The notes under the pieces were generated by a model. The model had not been told where the DNA came from and did no database searches. It saw only the letters and a list, made by a program, of their open reading frames with translations. A DNA stretch of 36,351 nucleotides. Origin: Methanosarcina sp. DH2 (GTDB lineage Archaea; Halobacteriota; Methanosarcinia; Methanosarcinales; Methanosarcinaceae). Positions 7,983 to 16,745 of this stretch are shown piece after piece. Numbering within the stretch: the first letter of the stretch is position 1; each line of letters starts with the position of its first letter. The position numbers and the translations under genes are program-made. The stretch spans positions 169,942-206,292 of the forward strand of contig NZ_WJBI01000010.1 of the NCBI RefSeq assembly GCF_020804225.1, read 5' to 3'.

Positions 7983-9038
7983 ATGACCAGGTATAAAAAA
8001 TGGCTTATAGGGTCGCTGGTTATCAGCGCAGTATCAATTGCCCTGGTTACATGCCTGACTTTTAACTCGGATACTGTTGAAGCCCTGAGAAAGATAAGGC
8101 TGGAATACATTCTGGCAGCTGCCATCCTTCATATTATCTCATACCCGGTATGGGGACTGAGGACACGCGCTCTCTGCAAAGCCCTGGGTTACAGGATCGG
8201 CGTCCTGAAGGTGACAGAAATAGTCATATCGAGCACATTTCTAGCCGGGATTACCCCTTCTTCTGCAGGCGGAGAGTTCCTCAGAGTTCACAGCCTGAAC
8301 AGGAACGGAATTCCTCTGGGCAAGGCTACTGCAATTGTTGTAGGGGAACGCCTGCTTGATGCTATTTTCATCTTTTCCTGCCTGCCTTTTGCCTTTTACA
8401 TTCTTGGGGATATCCTTTCGGATTATAAGTTCGATGCAGCTTTCTTGACAGCAAATTTCCTTGTCTTTGTACTTCTCGTCTTCTTTATTTACGGTGTCTG
8501 GAAACCTGAAAAAGTAAAATATGTAACTCGCAGGCTGACAGGCAGGTTTGCCCCTTTCTTTGGAAAAAAGACAGATGCTGCAGTTTCACACCTCATGGAG
8601 CAGATAGACAGGGAAATAGACCATTTTCACGACAGTGTGAGGGTCTTTTTTTCGGAAGGTAAAAAAGGGCTGCTCTGGGGAATTGCCTGCACTTTTATTT
8701 TCTGGACCGTAGATTTTTCACTGCTCATCCTCATCCTGATAGGCCTTTCGCAAACACCTTCAATTACTACCGTGCTTGCAGCCCAGGTGCTCCTGGCTGT
8801 TATTATGGTAATACCCGCAACTCCCGGAGCAAGCGGAGTTGCTGAGTTAGGAGCAGCCTCTATATTCTCTATTTTTGTAGATTCATCCATTCTGGGAATT
8901 ACCGTGCTTGCCTGGAGAGCCCTGACATACCACATGAACCTTTTAATAGGAGGGCTCATAAGTCTGAAAATAATTAAAGACATGAACCTGATTAAAAAAC
9001 TAATCGGAGACTCTGCCGAACCCCAGCACAGTGCCTGA
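7983..9038 (+). CDS. Flippase-like integral membrane protein (LPG synthase TM / UPF0104 family)
   Basis: This 351-residue protein has about eight membrane helices and belongs to the lysylphosphatidylglycerol synthase TM region / UPF0104 family. Typical features are an early ILAAAILHIISYPVWGLRTR segment, the conserved core FLAGITPSSAGGEFLRVHSL (about 93-112), the GKATAIVVGERLLDA loop, and a C-terminal PATPGASGVAELGAASIF motif. Family members move or modify lipids; haloarchaeal AglD-type proteins carry such a domain in glycosylation. The soluble aminoacyl-transferase domain of bacterial MprF is absent. The neighbours suggest envelope lipid or glycan work (inference). Confidence 0.87.
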   Translation: MTRYKKWLIGSLVISAVSIALVTCLTFNSDTVEALRKIRLEYILAAAILHIISYPVWGLRTRALCKALGYRIGVLKVTEIVISSTFLAGITPSSAGGEFLRVHSLNRNGIPLGKATAIVVGERLLDAIFIFSCLPFAFYILGDILSDYKFDAAFLTANFLVFVLLVFFIYGVWKPEKVKYVTRRLTGRFAPFFGKKTDAAVSHLMEQIDREIDHFHDSVRVFFSEGKKGLLWGIACTFIFWTVDFSLLILILIGLSQTPSITTVLAAQVLLAVIMVIPATPGASGVAELGAASIFSIFVDSSILGITVLAWRALTYHMNLLIGGLISLKIIKDMNLIKKLIGDSAEPQHSA

Positions 9039-9098
9039 GAAAACATCAGGTCTGGAAAGTTTCAGGACAGTAGAGAAAACTTCAGGATAACAGACCAG

Positions 9099-9110
9099 TA
9101 TAAATTTATA
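9099..9110 (+). promoter_or_regulatory. TATA box for the dolichol-kinase-like gene
   Basis: TATAAATTTATA is centred about 30 bp upstream of the ATG at 9136, placing transcription start within a few bases of the start codon. The mRNA is therefore probably leaderless, consistent with the missing ribosome site. Confidence 0.5.
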
Positions 9111-9135
9111 TTCTATTCTCACAAAACCTTTAGCT

Positions 9136-9732
9136 ATGCCCTCCAGAGAAGTCGTCTTTGAAGTCCTGAGAAAAAGTGTGCATCTTGTCTCAATTTTTAT
9201 AGTGCTCATCTACGAACTTTTCGGGAAAGAGACAATCCTCTGGGTGCTCATGCTTTTCCTGGTAGTAGTCCTTTTTCTGGAATACTTCCGGCTAGAACAG
9301 GGCATGAAAATTCCTTTTTTTTATATGATGTACAGGGAACATGAAGCTGATAGCTGCGGGGGACACATCTTCTTCGCCCTGGGTGCAATTGCAGCAATCT
9401 CCCTCTTCAACAGGGAAATAGCTTATGCTGCAATCCTAATGACAACCTTCGGAGACCTGGCTGCAGCCCTTATAGGAAAATTCTACGGAAAAAAAAGGAT
9501 TTTCAAAAAAATCTTTAAAAATGATAAATCTCTTGAAGGTTCGGCTTCCGAATTTATAATTGATCTGCTAGTCGGACTCGTTATAGTCGGAGATCCCTTT
9601 GTGTCCCTTGTTATGGCTTTTTTTGCAACCCTTACGGAAACAGCAGTAAACCAGATAGATGATAACCTTGTGATCCCGGTTTTTTCAGGTTTCTTCGGGC
9701 AGATGACCTTGTTACTGCTGGTGTATTTATAA
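9136..9732 (+). CDS. SEC59/DGK1-like CTP-dependent lipid kinase (dolichol/diacylglycerol kinase family)
   Basis: This 198-residue polytopic membrane protein has about six helices. It opens with EVLRKSVHLVSIFIVLIYEL, the K-x-x-H start typical of the family, and continues with HIFFALGAIAAISLF, TTFGDLAAALIGKFYGKKRI (the GD-x-A-A-x-x-G-x-x-x-G-K cytidylyl-binding signature) and KSLEGSASEFIIDLLVGLV (the K-S-x-E-G motif). Known relatives phosphorylate dolichol, phytol or diacylglycerol with CTP. In an archaeon the likely substrates are dolichol or an archaeol-type lipid. It follows the flippase-like gene by 97 bp, consistent with a role in envelope glycolipids. Confidence 0.85.
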   Translation: MPSREVVFEVLRKSVHLVSIFIVLIYELFGKETILWVLMLFLVVVLFLEYFRLEQGMKIPFFYMMYREHEADSCGGHIFFALGAIAAISLFNREIAYAAILMTTFGDLAAALIGKFYGKKRIFKKIFKNDKSLEGSASEFIIDLLVGLVIVGDPFVSLVMAFFATLTETAVNQIDDNLVIPVFSGFFGQMTLLLLVYL

Positions 9733-10083
9733 TTAGAATAGAAAAAGGGCGGCATATTATTAATCGGTTGATCGATTTCGGAATACTGAAAAAGACACCT
9801 TCAGGCCTTTTCCTCTGGGCTACACGGCGGTAGCCAGCCACTGGCCTGAGAAATATATTCATTGACCCCGGAAACCGCAATTCACAGTAAATATAAACGT
9901 CTTTGCCAGTTTGTCTGGCGGCCTGCCTAAAAAAATGAGAAGAGAAACCAAAAAAACAGTCGGCGAGTTGAAAAAGCAGGCAGCAAAAAGAACGGAAGAA
10001 CGAACAAAAGTAAAAATAACAGAAGAACGAGCAAAATTAAAAAGTAAAAAGACTGAAAAAGAGAAAGGTGAGCAGGAAGAATT
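9733..10083. other. Gap between convergent genes with a structured element
   Basis: This 351-base gap lies between the 3' ends of the lipid-kinase-like gene and the double-VWA gene. It holds a nested inverted repeat at 9800-9850 (separate entry), a TATA-like AAATATAAA near 9889, and a purine-rich, degenerately repetitive stretch from 9935 to the VWA stop. That stretch gives a Lys/Glu-rich reading frame I do not accept as a gene. Confidence 0.55.
9800..9850 (+). ncRNA. Candidate structured RNA or terminator element
   Basis: An outer perfect 7-bp stem (TCAGGCC 9801-9807 / GGCCTGA 9843-9849) encloses an 8-bp stem with one bulged G (CTGGgCTAC 9815-9823 / GTAGCCAG 9830-9837, loop ACGGCG). A competing hairpin (GCCAG 9833-9837 / CTGGC 9841-9845) would exclude both. 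The element is GC-rich in an AT-rich gap. It may be a small RNA, a bidirectional terminator or a mobile repeat. No homologue was recognised and transcription is not shown. Confidence 0.35.
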
Positions 10084-12570
10084 TCAGGTTGCTACCTCAC
10101 CCGCCCCTGTTTCACCCTGTGACTGTTTAAGTCTTTTCATTTCCCTCAGACGCCTGACCAGGACTTCCCCAAGGTAAAGTACAAGAGCTGCAAGAAGTAA
10201 ATACATTTTCAGACTAACCGGCTCGTTTGATTCTCTTTCGGAGTTTTGTCTAGCATCTTTAAGGAGAAGGGCTCTTGCCTCCTTTTCAGTATAAATCTTC
10301 CCTCCGGTCGCAACAATAAGAGATTCGATATCTTTATTGAGCCCGACTTCAAGGTACTCAAGAGGGTAATTTACTGCAAGCGGGTAGCCGGAAATATCAT
10401 TAATCCCGATATTTTTCGGGTTTATGCTTGTTTCATATGTGTTCCTGCCCGTAAGGGCAAGGTCAAGCCGGGCTCCGTTCAGTTTAAGCTGTGGGATTCC
10501 TTCATCGTACATTACCAGAGTCAGATCAGAAGGGGTGCCAAGCCATGTATCCGGAGCTTCAACGACAGCTCCTTCTTCCGCCTGAGGATTTCCAATTGCC
10601 CAGTTAGTCATGCCTGAAATGAGTCTGCTGTTTGACCCATTGTACAGGACCGAAGACCATTGAGTGCCTCCGCCTTCCCCATTATCCGTGGTAAAGGCTG
10701 CAACACGTCCGAGCCCGAACCGCCATGTGGTGAGCACAGGCTGCCCTGTAACCGTAATGACCAGGCGTTCAGCCCCGGCTTTTGGTGTAACCTGGTTATA
10801 TCCTGTGATAGTCGTGCTGGTAAGGTTTACACTCTTGGTAATGAAATGATCAGGAGAGTACTCAAGAAGCAAATAGGACCCGAGATCCTCAATTTCCTCT
10901 TCTTCTTCATCAGGAGACTCAACAGTCTCTTCAAATATGATATTTGCTCTCTCACCCATGTTGATATGTTGATAGTTGCCTTCAAGTCCCAGATCCTGCA
11001 TTAACTTTTCAGCATAGAAGTTTCGGGTCTTATCAGTTTGAGAGGGAGCAGAAGAGCGGATATGGATAAAGTAAAGGTTTACGCCCATATCCCTCAGCTC
11101 GCGTGCAGTCTGAACACTCTGGTCGTATGAGTCCTCAATTCCACCGTCAGAGATTATAATAGCATCAAGCTCACCGTCTTCGCCTTCAAACATCTGTTTT
11201 GTTATACCAAGCCCCTGATCCAGTGAGGTTTCAGTCTGGTTAGTGGGGGTCAGCTGCGAGACTTTCTCTTTCAAAAGGGAGAGGTTATGAGGAAGCCCCA
11301 TAAACACAAATCCACCTGAAACATCATATGCCGCGTTACCGAATGCTATAATGCCAACATTTGCATCTTTCAGGTTATCATTCTCGAGGATCCTGATGGC
11401 ATTTGACAGGATATCTGCCTGAGTGCCATGAGCAACTGTGCTTGGGGAGACATCAAGGATCAGGACAAGGTTTCTCCCTCCCCTAAACTCGGAGGGTTTT
11501 GAAATTACAGGCAGGACTTCCTCAAGTGAAGAATTAAGGTAGCTTCCGTAGTTATAAGCCCTATCTCCTCCGATGACAATAAGCCCGCCCCCATTGCTGA
11601 CGTAACTTTTAATTTCCCTTATCTCAGCCTCTGAAAGAGTGTTTATGAACTGGTTGTCGAGCACCAGGACCTTACTATCTGTAATATTCCCTGCTCCGGG
11701 GTAGCCATTCACAACCGAGACTTTGTAAAGGTTACTCAGGACTTTAGCCAGAGGAGAACCGGTCTCACCTGTTACAAGTGTGAGTTTCGGTTTAGGGATT
11801 ACGTAAAGAGACTTATAGAACTCATTGTTAATTTCGTTTAAGTCTTCTCCGGAAGGGGTGATTTTTACACTTATGTTATGGGCACCAAGGGTAGTAAAGT
11901 TCTGATTAATTGGAATGGTATTATTCCGGGCATCCTGCGTGAACTGCCTGCTCTGGGAAAGCTGTCCATCCACAAAAATTTCAAGGAAATAGCTGACACT
12001 CTGTTCCGAAGCCTGGCGGACAACTATCTCAAACTCATTCTGGTTGTCCACGACAACTGTTTTGTCCCCGAGCACCTCAACGCTGAGGTCGTTTGTTTCA
12101 AGCTCGGGCTGGACAAGATAGACCGGAGTACTGGTATCTCTTGCAAACTCCAGGGCTTTAGTAAGGTCCTTTCCCGCATTATTATTCCCATCAGTAACAA
12201 GGACAATCTGGTTACCGAGCCCGGAATACTGGGTCACAGCGTCCCCGATAGAGGTTTTTTCCCCGGTGAGCTGCACGAGGGTGGTCGGAGTGTTCGCTGT
12301 GAGGGCTTCGTACAGGTCGGTGCCTGTTTCTTCAGGGAAAATTCCCATACTTGCTGTCTGGTCCTGAACAAGCACAAGCGAAGGGTCTTCTTCATTGATA
12401 GTCCGGGTAACAGTTGTGTAGGGTGAAGCCAGGGCAAGGACAAGAAGAAGGGCAACAAGCATTCTCCACTCCACAAGTTTTGTTTTTGTCTTTCGCAGTA
12501 AATAAAAACCTGCAATAAGTACTGGAATAGTGAGGAGAAGCATCTCGGGGCTCTCAAGAGCTATGTTCAC
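10084..12570 (-). CDS. Double-VWA membrane protein with GATase-like middle domain
   Basis: This 828-residue protein has two N-terminal helices (about 10-25 and 36-52) and a C-terminal helix (about 795-815), so most of it lies in one extracytoplasmic block. The first VWA-like domain starts at LVLVQDQTASMG (Asp70, with MIDAS D-x-T-x-S in place of D-x-S-x-S). A region like the class I glutamine-amidotransferase fold follows near 298-345 (SNGGGLIVIGGDRAYNYGSY). A second VWA has a canonical MIDAS (ILDVSPS, Asp373) and a later IIISDGG. The GTG start overlaps the stop of the upstream gene (GTGA) and follows a strong GGGAGGGG site, so translation is coupled. It probably works with the MoxR ATPase in assembling or activating a surface or metal-binding complex; the substrate is unknown. 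Confidence 0.85.
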   Translation of the reverse strand: MNIALESPEMLLLTIPVLIAGFYLLRKTKTKLVEWRMLVALLLVLALASPYTTVTRTINEEDPSLVLVQDQTASMGIFPEETGTDLYEALTANTPTTLVQLTGEKTSIGDAVTQYSGLGNQIVLVTDGNNNAGKDLTKALEFARDTSTPVYLVQPELETNDLSVEVLGDKTVVVDNQNEFEIVVRQASEQSVSYFLEIFVDGQLSQSRQFTQDARNNTIPINQNFTTLGAHNISVKITPSGEDLNEINNEFYKSLYVIPKPKLTLVTGETGSPLAKVLSNLYKVSVVNGYPGAGNITDSKVLVLDNQFINTLSEAEIREIKSYVSNGGGLIVIGGDRAYNYGSYLNSSLEEVLPVISKPSEFRGGRNLVLILDVSPSTVAHGTQADILSNAIRILENDNLKDANVGIIAFGNAAYDVSGGFVFMGLPHNLSLLKEKVSQLTPTNQTETSLDQGLGITKQMFEGEDGELDAIIISDGGIEDSYDQSVQTARELRDMGVNLYFIHIRSSAPSQTDKTRNFYAEKLMQDLGLEGNYQHINMGERANIIFEETVESPDEEEEEIEDLGSYLLLEYSPDHFITKSVNLTSTTITGYNQVTPKAGAERLVITVTGQPVLTTWRFGLGRVAAFTTDNGEGGGTQWSSVLYNGSNSRLISGMTNWAIGNPQAEEGAVVEAPDTWLGTPSDLTLVMYDEGIPQLKLNGARLDLALTGRNTYETSINPKNIGINDISGYPLAVNYPLEYLEVGLNKDIESLIVATGGKIYTEKEARALLLKDARQNSERESNEPVSLKMYLLLAALVLYLGEVLVRRLREMKRLKQSQGETGAGEVAT

Positions 12571-14444
12571 AGTTCACCCCTCCCGCGGACGATAAGGATT
12601 TCAAGCAGTATAAGCAGGAACAGAATTCCTATAAGATAATTGGTAATATCGTTTCTTGCAGTATAGGTGTCAGCCCGGACTAGCCTGGTCTCATCATTTG
12701 CAACTGCCCGGCTAATGAGTTCAGAGGCATCTACCGTAGTATTCGATTCCCGGTCATCATAGAGGTTGACTGCAATGTTTTTGTCCGATATCTTGTATAT
12801 TCCCACTTCATCAAAGAGCAAACGGTTTGCTGTCAGGGTCTTTGAAGGCGTGCGGACCTCCTCGGTCTTTGAAAGGGAGGTCAGGGTGCCAGTTTCAAGA
12901 TTGTATTCCGAAATGTCCCCAATGCCTCCGAGCCATTCAACGAGTTTTATCCAGAATACCGGGTACTCAGGCAGGTTATGGAAATTGTTCCAGGATCCGT
13001 CCCCGAGCTCGTCATTAAGCCCCATATAAAAGATGGTCCCCTTACCTACCTGCCAGTAGCTCAGGACAGGAACGCCGTTTTCCGTGGCTACGAGAGTTGT
13101 AGAACCTGTCCTCTCAGTTGCGTTCATGTATTTGCGGACCGAAATCTCGTCGGTTTGCAGGTCCTGCGTAATGCTGCTCTGAAGGACTTCTTCAACCTCA
13201 AGCCCGTTTTCTGCTTCCTCAACTCCGATAGGCTTTACAGGCAGGAGCTTAATAAGGTCGACCTCGGTTTTCTCAGGGGCAAGAGCTTCGCTTGCAATGA
13301 AAACTGCATTACCCCCGTTCCGCACATAAGTTTCGATCCTTTCCACCGAACTGTTGGCAATTGGAGTTTCTTTCTGGGCAAGCACAACAAGCGTATAGTT
13401 GTCAAGGGAAGAAGGTACGGATTTCTGGATTTTCAGGTCACTGTTAGGAAGCAGGGAAAGCGCTGTTTTTGAAGGCAGCTTTCCATTATCCGTGACGTAG
13501 AGGATCTGCTGCCCTGAGGTATCCGGAATGGAGATGTAAGCCCTGTCGTCAACAGACAGGTCATCTTTAATATTGAGGCTGATTGTGGTAATCCCTGGAG
13601 CAAGGTTTGCAAGTGTGAACTGGTTTGTGCCACCTGCAGGAACATCAAGGGTAAACGACTTTGAAGCATTTCCCGAAGTCCCTCTTCCGGTCGTGATTTC
13701 AACAGTTCTGCTTTCGCTCCTGTAGTTTTTGACCACACCGGTGTAACCGTATTCTCCATCCATGGCTTCAATCCAGCCATTAATGATTCCTATATTGTCT
13801 GCAGGCTTTCCGACCTTTACGAAATTGACCTCAAGTCCGTAAGATTCAGCCAGGTTTTTGGAAGCTACAGGGTCGTCTCCTCCCCAGTTCGTGAAGTCTG
13901 AAATGACAATAATTCTGCCCCCTTCATTAGAGAGAAGGCGCATACCTGTAGTAATGGCTGCGGACAGGTCAGCAATACCGGCTCCGGGGTTGACCTTATC
14001 AAATATTTCTCCGGCAGCCGAAGCGCTTCCGCCTTCGAGGGCGAGCTGAGGGGTGCTGGAAGCAAGGATTATGCTGTTTTTCTTGCTCACATAGCCATCA
14101 GCAATTCCAACCGCATCTTCAAAACGGGAATCAACCTGCATACTTGCCGAAGTGTCCAGGATAAGCACTGTATGCTCTCCACTAAGGGGCTCTTCTGAGG
14201 TATAATAGTAACCTGCCGCACCAATGGAAAGAAGGATCAGCATAAGGAGCTGAATCAGAAAAAGAGGGTCACGCACGATTTTTGTAATAGAAGCATAAAC
14301 CCTTTTTCGTTCCCTTTCAAGCTTGAGGACAAACATTAACGAGGGAATAGAAAGCACCGCTGGTTTTGGGCGGAGCATGTAAATAATTATAAGCGGGATG
14401 ACGCTCAGGAGGGCAGCAAGAGCAAAGGGGTTTTGAAAAGGCAT
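12567..14444 (-). CDS. BatA-like VWA-domain membrane protein
   Basis: This is a 625-residue protein. Residues 1-80 form the BatA N-terminal module: helix (PFALAALLSVIPLIIIYML), RPKPAVLSIPSLMFV, then a second helix (LIQLLMLILLSIGAAGYYY). A VWA domain follows with MIDAS motif LILDTSASM (Asp97) and the later IIVISDFTNWGGD. The middle is a beta-rich CARDB/GATase-like region, and a last helix (about 600-618) ends in a short basic tail. Relatives occur in Bacteroides aerotolerance (Bat) operons and in many MoxR clusters. The gene begins 2 bases after the DUF58 stop and overlaps the next gene by 4 bases. Confidence 0.88.
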   Translation of the reverse strand: MPFQNPFALAALLSVIPLIIIYMLRPKPAVLSIPSLMFVLKLERERKRVYASITKIVRDPLFLIQLLMLILLSIGAAGYYYTSEEPLSGEHTVLILDTSASMQVDSRFEDAVGIADGYVSKKNSIILASSTPQLALEGGSASAAGEIFDKVNPGAGIADLSAAITTGMRLLSNEGGRIIVISDFTNWGGDDPVASKNLAESYGLEVNFVKVGKPADNIGIINGWIEAMDGEYGYTGVVKNYRSESRTVEITTGRGTSGNASKSFTLDVPAGGTNQFTLANLAPGITTISLNIKDDLSVDDRAYISIPDTSGQQILYVTDNGKLPSKTALSLLPNSDLKIQKSVPSSLDNYTLVVLAQKETPIANSSVERIETYVRNGGNAVFIASEALAPEKTEVDLIKLLPVKPIGVEEAENGLEVEEVLQSSITQDLQTDEISVRKYMNATERTGSTTLVATENGVPVLSYWQVGKGTIFYMGLNDELGDGSWNNFHNLPEYPVFWIKLVEWLGGIGDISEYNLETGTLTSLSKTEEVRTPSKTLTANRLLFDEVGIYKISDKNIAVNLYDDRESNTTVDASELISRAVANDETRLVRADTYTARNDITNYLIGILFLLILLEILIVRGRGEL

Positions 14445-14446
14445 TT

Positions 14447-15328
14447 TTAGCGTCTCCGTCTCCTGATTGTATGGTAGAAAGCATTAAAGATAGGAGTGTC
14501 GGTTGTAAAGGTGTAAAATTCGGCTCCGACCTTCATACAGGTTTTTTTAATCCCTGCACTGTGGTCATCAAGCTTCCGAGTATAGCGTTCCTTGAACTTT
14601 TCACTGATATATGTCCTTATTTCGTCTCCTGTTTCAAGGTCTACAAGTTTGCTGTTTCCCTGAAGGGGAAGCTCTTTTTCAGTAGGATCAAGCACCTGTA
14701 TAACGATAAGGTCGTGGTCTGAGAGCCGGTACAGAGCTGTTTCTATTGCCTGTGGGTCCTGCATGAAGTCCGAAATCAGGATTACAAGGGACCTGGACTT
14801 GATCTCCCGGCTGTATTTAATGACCGCCTCACCTATGGAAGTCCCGCCCGACAGTTGAAGTTCGCTAAGCCGATCGATTGTCCGCATAAGGTTCTTCCGG
14901 CCTCTGCGGGGTTTATTGATATTAATTTCTTCCGTAAAGGTGGATATGGCAAACCTATCATTATATTTCGTTACCATGTAAGCAAAACCTGCAGCAAGCA
15001 TGGCAGAATACTCAAACTTTGATGTCCCCTTTTCAGGATAGTCCATGCTTTTGCTGGCATCCAGAAGGATATGGGTTGTAAGGGTTTTTTCTTCCTCAAA
15101 CTGCCGCACATAGAGTTTTTCAGTCCTGGCATAAGCTTTCCAGTCTATATCTTTTAAAGCGTCGCTTGAGTCATACTCCCTGAACCCGATAGTATCGATG
15201 CCGTGTCCGCTTCGGGTTGATGGACGGTTTCCGGCATAGACCGTAGATACTCTCTTCCGGACAGAAAAAGTAAAGCGATCAAGCTGCCTGAAAAAATCCG
15301 TTTCGATTTTTTGTTTTGTGCGAGTCAT
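14447..15328 (-). CDS. DUF58 domain protein
   Basis: This 293-residue soluble protein has the DUF58 signature GIDTIGFREYDSSDALKDID (44-63) followed by WKAYARTEKLYVRQFEEE. A VWA-like fold follows with a metal-site motif LLDASKSMDYP (Asp90) and VILISDFMQDPQAIE. The C-terminus is strongly basic (RRRRR). In MoxR clusters such proteins are the usual partner encoded beside the AAA+ ATPase and may recruit its target. There is no membrane segment. It sits between moxR-like and BatA-like genes, 158 bp from the former, and is effectively contiguous with the latter. Confidence 0.9.
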   Translation of the reverse strand: MTRTKQKIETDFFRQLDRFTFSVRKRVSTVYAGNRPSTRSGHGIDTIGFREYDSSDALKDIDWKAYARTEKLYVRQFEEEKTLTTHILLDASKSMDYPEKGTSKFEYSAMLAAGFAYMVTKYNDRFAISTFTEEININKPRRGRKNLMRTIDRLSELQLSGGTSIGEAVIKYSREIKSRSLVILISDFMQDPQAIETALYRLSDHDLIVIQVLDPTEKELPLQGNSKLVDLETGDEIRTYISEKFKERYTRKLDDHSAGIKKTCMKVGAEFYTFTTDTPIFNAFYHTIRRRRR

Positions 15329-15486
15329 TCTGGATCGTCAACTGAAAAGCCCGGTTTTGCCCGGAACTGGAAAAAACCCTGGGGTTTTAATTTTGTATTA
15401 CTTTTATGCATTTCAAATCTCAGAGCCTGCTCATTTACAGGTCTATCAGATTTCATTTTTTCAATTTATATTATTGGCTGGCTGTT

Positions 15487-16530
15487 TCATTTAACTTTTT
15501 TGAGAATTTCCTCAACGACTTCATCAGGGCTCATCCCGCTTCTTTCGGCTTCGAAGGTAAGGATCAGTCTGTGGCGGAGGACCGGATAAGCCATGTAATC
15601 AATATCCTCTTTGCTCACAAAATTCCTTCCGTGTATCAGGGCTCTTGCCTTTGCTGCGAGGATAAGGCCAATGGACGCACGGGGAGAAGCTCCGTATTCA
15701 ATGTGCTCTTTATCTTTGCGGGTCATTGCCACAATGAAAAGCACACGCTGTTTGAGTTCTTCGGAGATAGGGACCTGCCTGGTAAGCCTCTGCAAATCGA
15801 GAAGTGTGGACTTGTCCAGTCCCCTTGTGATCTTAGGGAACTCGGACTTCGTATAACGGTTTACGATTTCCATCTCCTCTTCAAAGGAGGGATAATCTAC
15901 AAGGACCTTTAAGAGGAAACGGTCTAACTGGGCTTCAGGAAGGGGATATGTACCCTCCATTTCTATGGGGTTCTGAGTAGCAAGGATAAAGAAGGGGCGG
16001 TCAAGAAGAAATGTATCGTTTCCGACTGTTACCTGTTTCTCCTGCATTGCTTCGAGCAGGGCTGACTGGGTTTTCGGGGAAGCACGGTTGACCTCATCTG
16101 CAAGCACGATGTTTGCAAAGACAGGCCCGGGTTCAAACCTGAATTCTTTTTTATTATCCTTCTCCTCAATAACATTGGTCCCTGTGATGTCAGAAGGCAT
16201 CAGGTCAGGAGTGCACTGAACTCTGCTGAATTTCAGGTTCATCGCCTTTGCGATTGTGGAGATCATCAGGGTTTTTCCAAGCCCTGGGTTGCTTTCCACA
16301 AGGGCATGCCCTTCACACAGGATTGAGATTATGATCTGTTCCACTACCCTGTTCTGACCCACGATTACATTTCCTATTTCATCAAAGAAATTTTTAAAAA
16401 TCCTGCCTGCGTTCTGGTAGGTCGTGGAGGCCTCACCTGAATCAATATTATTCTCACTCATATCTGCTTCACCCTTTGGATTGCTGTTTTTCGCGAGTCC
16501 CGATGCCCGCTCCTGCTGAACCTTATTCAT
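15487..16530 (-). CDS. MoxR-family AAA+ ATPase
   Basis: This 347-residue AAA+ ATPase of the MoxR family uses ATP to remodel or activate partner proteins, often VWA proteins like those encoded downstream. The P-loop is ESNPGLGKT (79-87); the first Gly of the usual EGxPGxGKT is Ser. Walker B is IVLADEVNRASPKTQSALLE (141-160), and sensor 1 is FILATQNPIEMEGTYPLPEA (181-200) followed by QLDRF. The C-terminal lid contains ASPRASIGL. The N-terminal 30 residues are polar and may not be translated: an internal ATG at 16461 (MSENNID) has a GGTGA site. It is probably co-transcribed with DUF58 and the two VWA genes. Confidence 0.93.
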   Translation of the reverse strand: MNKVQQERASGLAKNSNPKGEADMSENNIDSGEASTTYQNAGRIFKNFFDEIGNVIVGQNRVVEQIIISILCEGHALVESNPGLGKTLMISTIAKAMNLKFSRVQCTPDLMPSDITGTNVIEEKDNKKEFRFEPGPVFANIVLADEVNRASPKTQSALLEAMQEKQVTVGNDTFLLDRPFFILATQNPIEMEGTYPLPEAQLDRFLLKVLVDYPSFEEEMEIVNRYTKSEFPKITRGLDKSTLLDLQRLTRQVPISEELKQRVLFIVAMTRKDKEHIEYGASPRASIGLILAAKARALIHGRNFVSKEDIDYMAYPVLRHRLILTFEAERSGMSPDEVVEEILKKVK

Positions 16531-16556
16531 TCCTGCGACAGAATGCCATTCAAAAA

Positions 16557-16629
16557 CAACCTGTTACTCCAAATACAGTCTGCTACCTATACAGCCTGTT
16601 ATTCAAAAAACAGCCTGTAATTTCAAAAT
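16557..16629 (-). repeat. Degenerate 16-19 bp repeats upstream of the moxR-like gene
   Basis: Four imperfect copies of ACAGCCTGTTATTCAAAA-like sequence start near 16557, 16576, 16592 and 16611, just upstream of the MoxR ATG. They are decayed and do not code. Confidence 0.55.
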
Positions 16630-16664
16630 TGCTTTCAATAACTTTCAATTAAACCGAATACAGG

Positions 16665-16726
16665 TAAGTCTGGCTTAAGATAATTCTTTTTCAATTAAGT
16701 CTAGCTTAAGATAATTTTTTATTCAA
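16665..16726 (-). repeat. Direct repeat of about 31 bp (x 2)
   Basis: Two adjacent copies share TAAGTCTRGCTTAAGATAAT followed by a T-rich stretch and CAAY. They start at 16665 and 16696, between the DUF7502-like gene and the moxR-like gene. Confidence 0.75.
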
Positions 16727-16745
16727 CTCAATATAAATTTTCATA

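Noticed and set aside
9911-10177. Lys/Glu-rich frame (TTG start at 9911, ATG at 9935)
   Set aside because: It is purine-rich low-complexity sequence, overlaps the end of the double-VWA gene antisense for 94 bases, and lacks a ribosome site.
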